Positions 12,840-14,413 of a stretch of DNA of 14,413 nt are shown piece after piece; position 1 is the first letter of the stretch; each line of letters begins with the position of its first letter. A program made the position numbers and the translations under genes. Source of the stretch: CAZESS01 sp964414415 (GTDB lineage: Archaea; Thermoplasmatota; E2; UBA202; DSCA01); assembly GCA_964414415.1 (NCBI GenBank), contig CAYPWJ010000028.1, positions 1 to 14,413 of the forward strand. The letters are read 5' to 3'. The notes below the pieces were generated by a model. That model did no database searches. It saw only the letters and a list, made by a program, of their open reading frames with translations, and was not told where the DNA came from.

Positions 12840-14413
12840 CTACAGGAGTTTGATGAACCAGCGGGAGGTGGCGACGGTGGCCGTGTTGCCGGCTCTGTCC
12901 GTCGCGGTGACCGTTATCTCGTGGGAGCCGAACAGCGGTCCCTTCAGCGAGGTGCGGTAGGGTGACGCAGTCGCCGTGTCCAGCTGGTCTCCATCCAGGG
13001 AAAACGTGACGGTGTCGACGCCTGCAGTCTCGTCGGTTACCCCCGCGACGACGTCGATGGCGCCCAGCCCGGCGACCACGCTTGTCTCCCTGGAGATGAG
13101 CCGTCGCCCGCCGATGTAGAGGCCGCCTTCGGGCTGCACAACCGTGATATTCGGCGGTGTGGTGTCCAGGATGCAGGCGGCATCTGCCACATCTGGCCGC
13201 TGCTCCGTGTCGTTTCCGTCCTGCAGCACCGTATAGAACTCATAGCGGCCGGGCCCCTCATCAAGGGAGACCTGCCACTGCCATGGCTGCTGCCTGAGCT
13301 CGCCGTATGGCTGCCATGAGGACCACCTAGTCGCTGCCCGCCGGTAGAACAACTGGATGCCAGCGCTGCCGGAGGAGCCGTGCGCCTCGGCCTTCACCGT
13401 GACGGTGTTGTCGGTCACGTATTCCTGCTCTACGACGGCCTCCGAGGTGCCGTCGAGCGGTGGAAGCGATATCGTTGGGTCGCCGAGCATGTTGTATTCA
13501 AGGAGAGTAAAGTGGTCGTGCACGCCGGAAAACGGATGACTGGTGAGATATGCTGTCTGCGCACGAGTGAGTGTCTCCCCCAGCCTGGTTACGCCGTCGC
13601 GGTAGGCCCGGTAAAACGCCATGTCCAGGGCGCCGCTCAGCCCGTTGGTGATTGCCTCGTTCAGGTAGACATAGGCGACGCGGACGCTGCCGATGTATCC
13701 GACGGCGTTGCCTTCAAGCAAAAACGCCTCACCCAGGCAGTCGGTGGTGTCGAACTGATTGGTCGAGCACGCCATGGCGAACACGACCGGCGTCCGAGAT
13801 GGCTGCAGTCGTTCGACGTCGCTGATCGACCAGCCGCCGGCGTTCCACGACATCCCGCCTGGGTACCCATGAGAGGCAAAGTTGACCAGGGTGGCGCCGC
13901 TGTCGATGGCCTCGACGACGTTTTCCGTGCTGGAAAGCCCGTCGCGTTGATAGCTATCACGCTCGTACAGGCGGGTCACGTCGAGCTGCGGAACCTCCCG
14001 GCGTATCTGCTCCTTCAGGTAGTCTCCCTCAGACAGGTTGGTATCCCAGAACATTTCCGTGCCCACGAAGACGGCATCGGAGGGTATACCGGTCTGCTCC
14101 TGATGAGCGATGAAGGCGGCCGCCATCCGCTGCACGTCACCGGCGGTGTCGGCAGGCAGGCGGCCAACGGCAACATCCGGGTAGGTGTCGATGTCGTCGT
14201 CGACGCGTTCCCCGAAGCTGTCGTCGCCGTCTGCATCCCAGGATGCAAACGAGCCGTTGGCACGAAACAGGTCAGCATAATACAGGTCAGATGGAAACGA
14301 GCCGTCGACAGCCTCGCTGACGACGTAGCGCGTCGGGAAGACACCGGCATCCCCGACGAGCATGACGTAGGTGACGCCCCAGTCCTCCAGCGCGTTTTTG
14401 ATGAAGTACTTGA
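12840..14413 (-). CDS. C25-family (gingipain-like) cysteine peptidase with C-terminal Ig-like domain (N-terminus outside window)
   Basis: The frame is open to the window edge, giving 523 C-terminal residues of a larger extracellular protein. KNALEDWGVTYVMLVGDAG, YPDVAVGRLPADT and NMLGDPTISLPP are characteristic of the C25 caspase-like fold. Counting from the Met encoded at 14363, the catalytic His165 lies in NFASHGYPGG and Cys199 in VFAMACSTNQFD. After the peptidase core comes a beta-sandwich region (about 305-398) and then an Ig-like domain from DTTPPNITVVQPEGGLYIGGR to TATDRAGNTATVATSRWFIKLL (400-507). No C-terminal sorting signal or membrane anchor is visible; any anchor or signal peptide must be upstream. 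The protein probably degrades external protein or processes surface proteins, releasing peptides. The family name is secure; substrate preference is not. Confidence 0.92.
   Translation of the reverse strand, partial: KYFIKNALEDWGVTYVMLVGDAGVFPTRYVVSEAVDGSFPSDLYYADLFRANGSFASWDADGDDSFGERVDDDIDTYPDVAVGRLPADTAGDVQRMAAAFIAHQEQTGIPSDAVFVGTEMFWDTNLSEGDYLKEQIRREVPQLDVTRLYERDSYQRDGLSSTENVVEAIDSGATLVNFASHGYPGGMSWNAGGWSISDVERLQPSRTPVVFAMACSTNQFDTTDCLGEAFLLEGNAVGYIGSVRVAYVYLNEAITNGLSGALDMAFYRAYRDGVTRLGETLTRAQTAYLTSHPFSGVHDHFTLLEYNMLGDPTISLPPLDGTSEAVVEQEYVTDNTVTVKAEAHGSSGSAGIQLFYRRAATRWSSWQPYGELRQQPWQWQVSLDEGPGRYEFYTVLQDGNDTEQRPDVADAACILDTTPPNITVVQPEGGLYIGGRRLISRETSVVAGLGAIDVVAGVTDETAGVDTVTFSLDGDQLDTATASPYRTSLKGPLFGSHEITVTATDRAGNTATVATSRWFIKLL

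Noticed and set aside
1..14413. CRISPR array, insertion sequence or integrase-linked attachment site
   Set aside because: No regularly spaced repeats, transposase, integrase or duplicated tRNA end was seen; the tRNA-Cys has no visible partial copy in the window.

Overview
The window looks like chromosomal DNA of a euryarchaeon, most likely a Thermoplasmatota lineage. The evidence is archaeal-type uS12, uS7 and EF-2 (including the diphthamide-loop histidine), TATA-box promoters about 25 bases before leaderless or nearly leaderless starts, a CCA-less tRNA-Cys with a U discriminator base, and a C25 (gingipain-like) peptidase ending in an Ig-like domain of a kind I associate with Thermoplasmatota surface proteins. 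The lineage call is inference; no rRNA gene is present. The DNA is GC-rich and tightly packed. No gene-free stretch exceeds about 160 bases, and convergent genes abut or overlap by a few bases.

Layout. Positions 1-54 hold the tail of a membrane protein. Positions 55-4289 (minus strand) hold a translation operon, rpsL-rpsG-fusA, followed by a two-helix membrane protein with a long Lys/Ala/Glu coiled-coil tail only 3 bases after EF-2, and then a separately promoted PH-like hypothetical protein. Positions 4420-5067 encode a small alpha/beta hydrolase, divergent from rpsL. It overlaps by four bases the end of a small convergent membrane protein (5064-5327). A tRNA-Cys(GCA) lies at 5484-5554 on the minus strand.

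Positions 5662-9966 (plus strand) are the most distinctive part. They hold an EamA-type transporter with a perfect 19-bp palindrome over its start codon, a radical SAM/SPASM enzyme, a class I methyltransferase, and two adjoining small glycosyltransferase-like proteins of the 'rSAM/selenodomain-associated transferase 1 and 2' families (TIGR04282 and TIGR04283). In bacteria those two transferases accompany arsenosugar-type pathways. Here the usual ArsS-type radical SAM enzyme is absent and a SPASM enzyme stands nearby instead, so the set may make a different or variant glycosylated small molecule, with the EamA protein as a possible exporter. This is inference from family membership and gene order.

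Positions 10032-11036 (minus) encode a secreted lipoprotein made of two copies of one domain joined by an Asp/Thr linker, with many N-glycosylation sequons. Divergent from it is arginyl-tRNA synthetase (11141-12838). The window ends in the C-terminal 523 residues of the C25 peptidase (12840-14413, minus), whose N-terminus lies outside.
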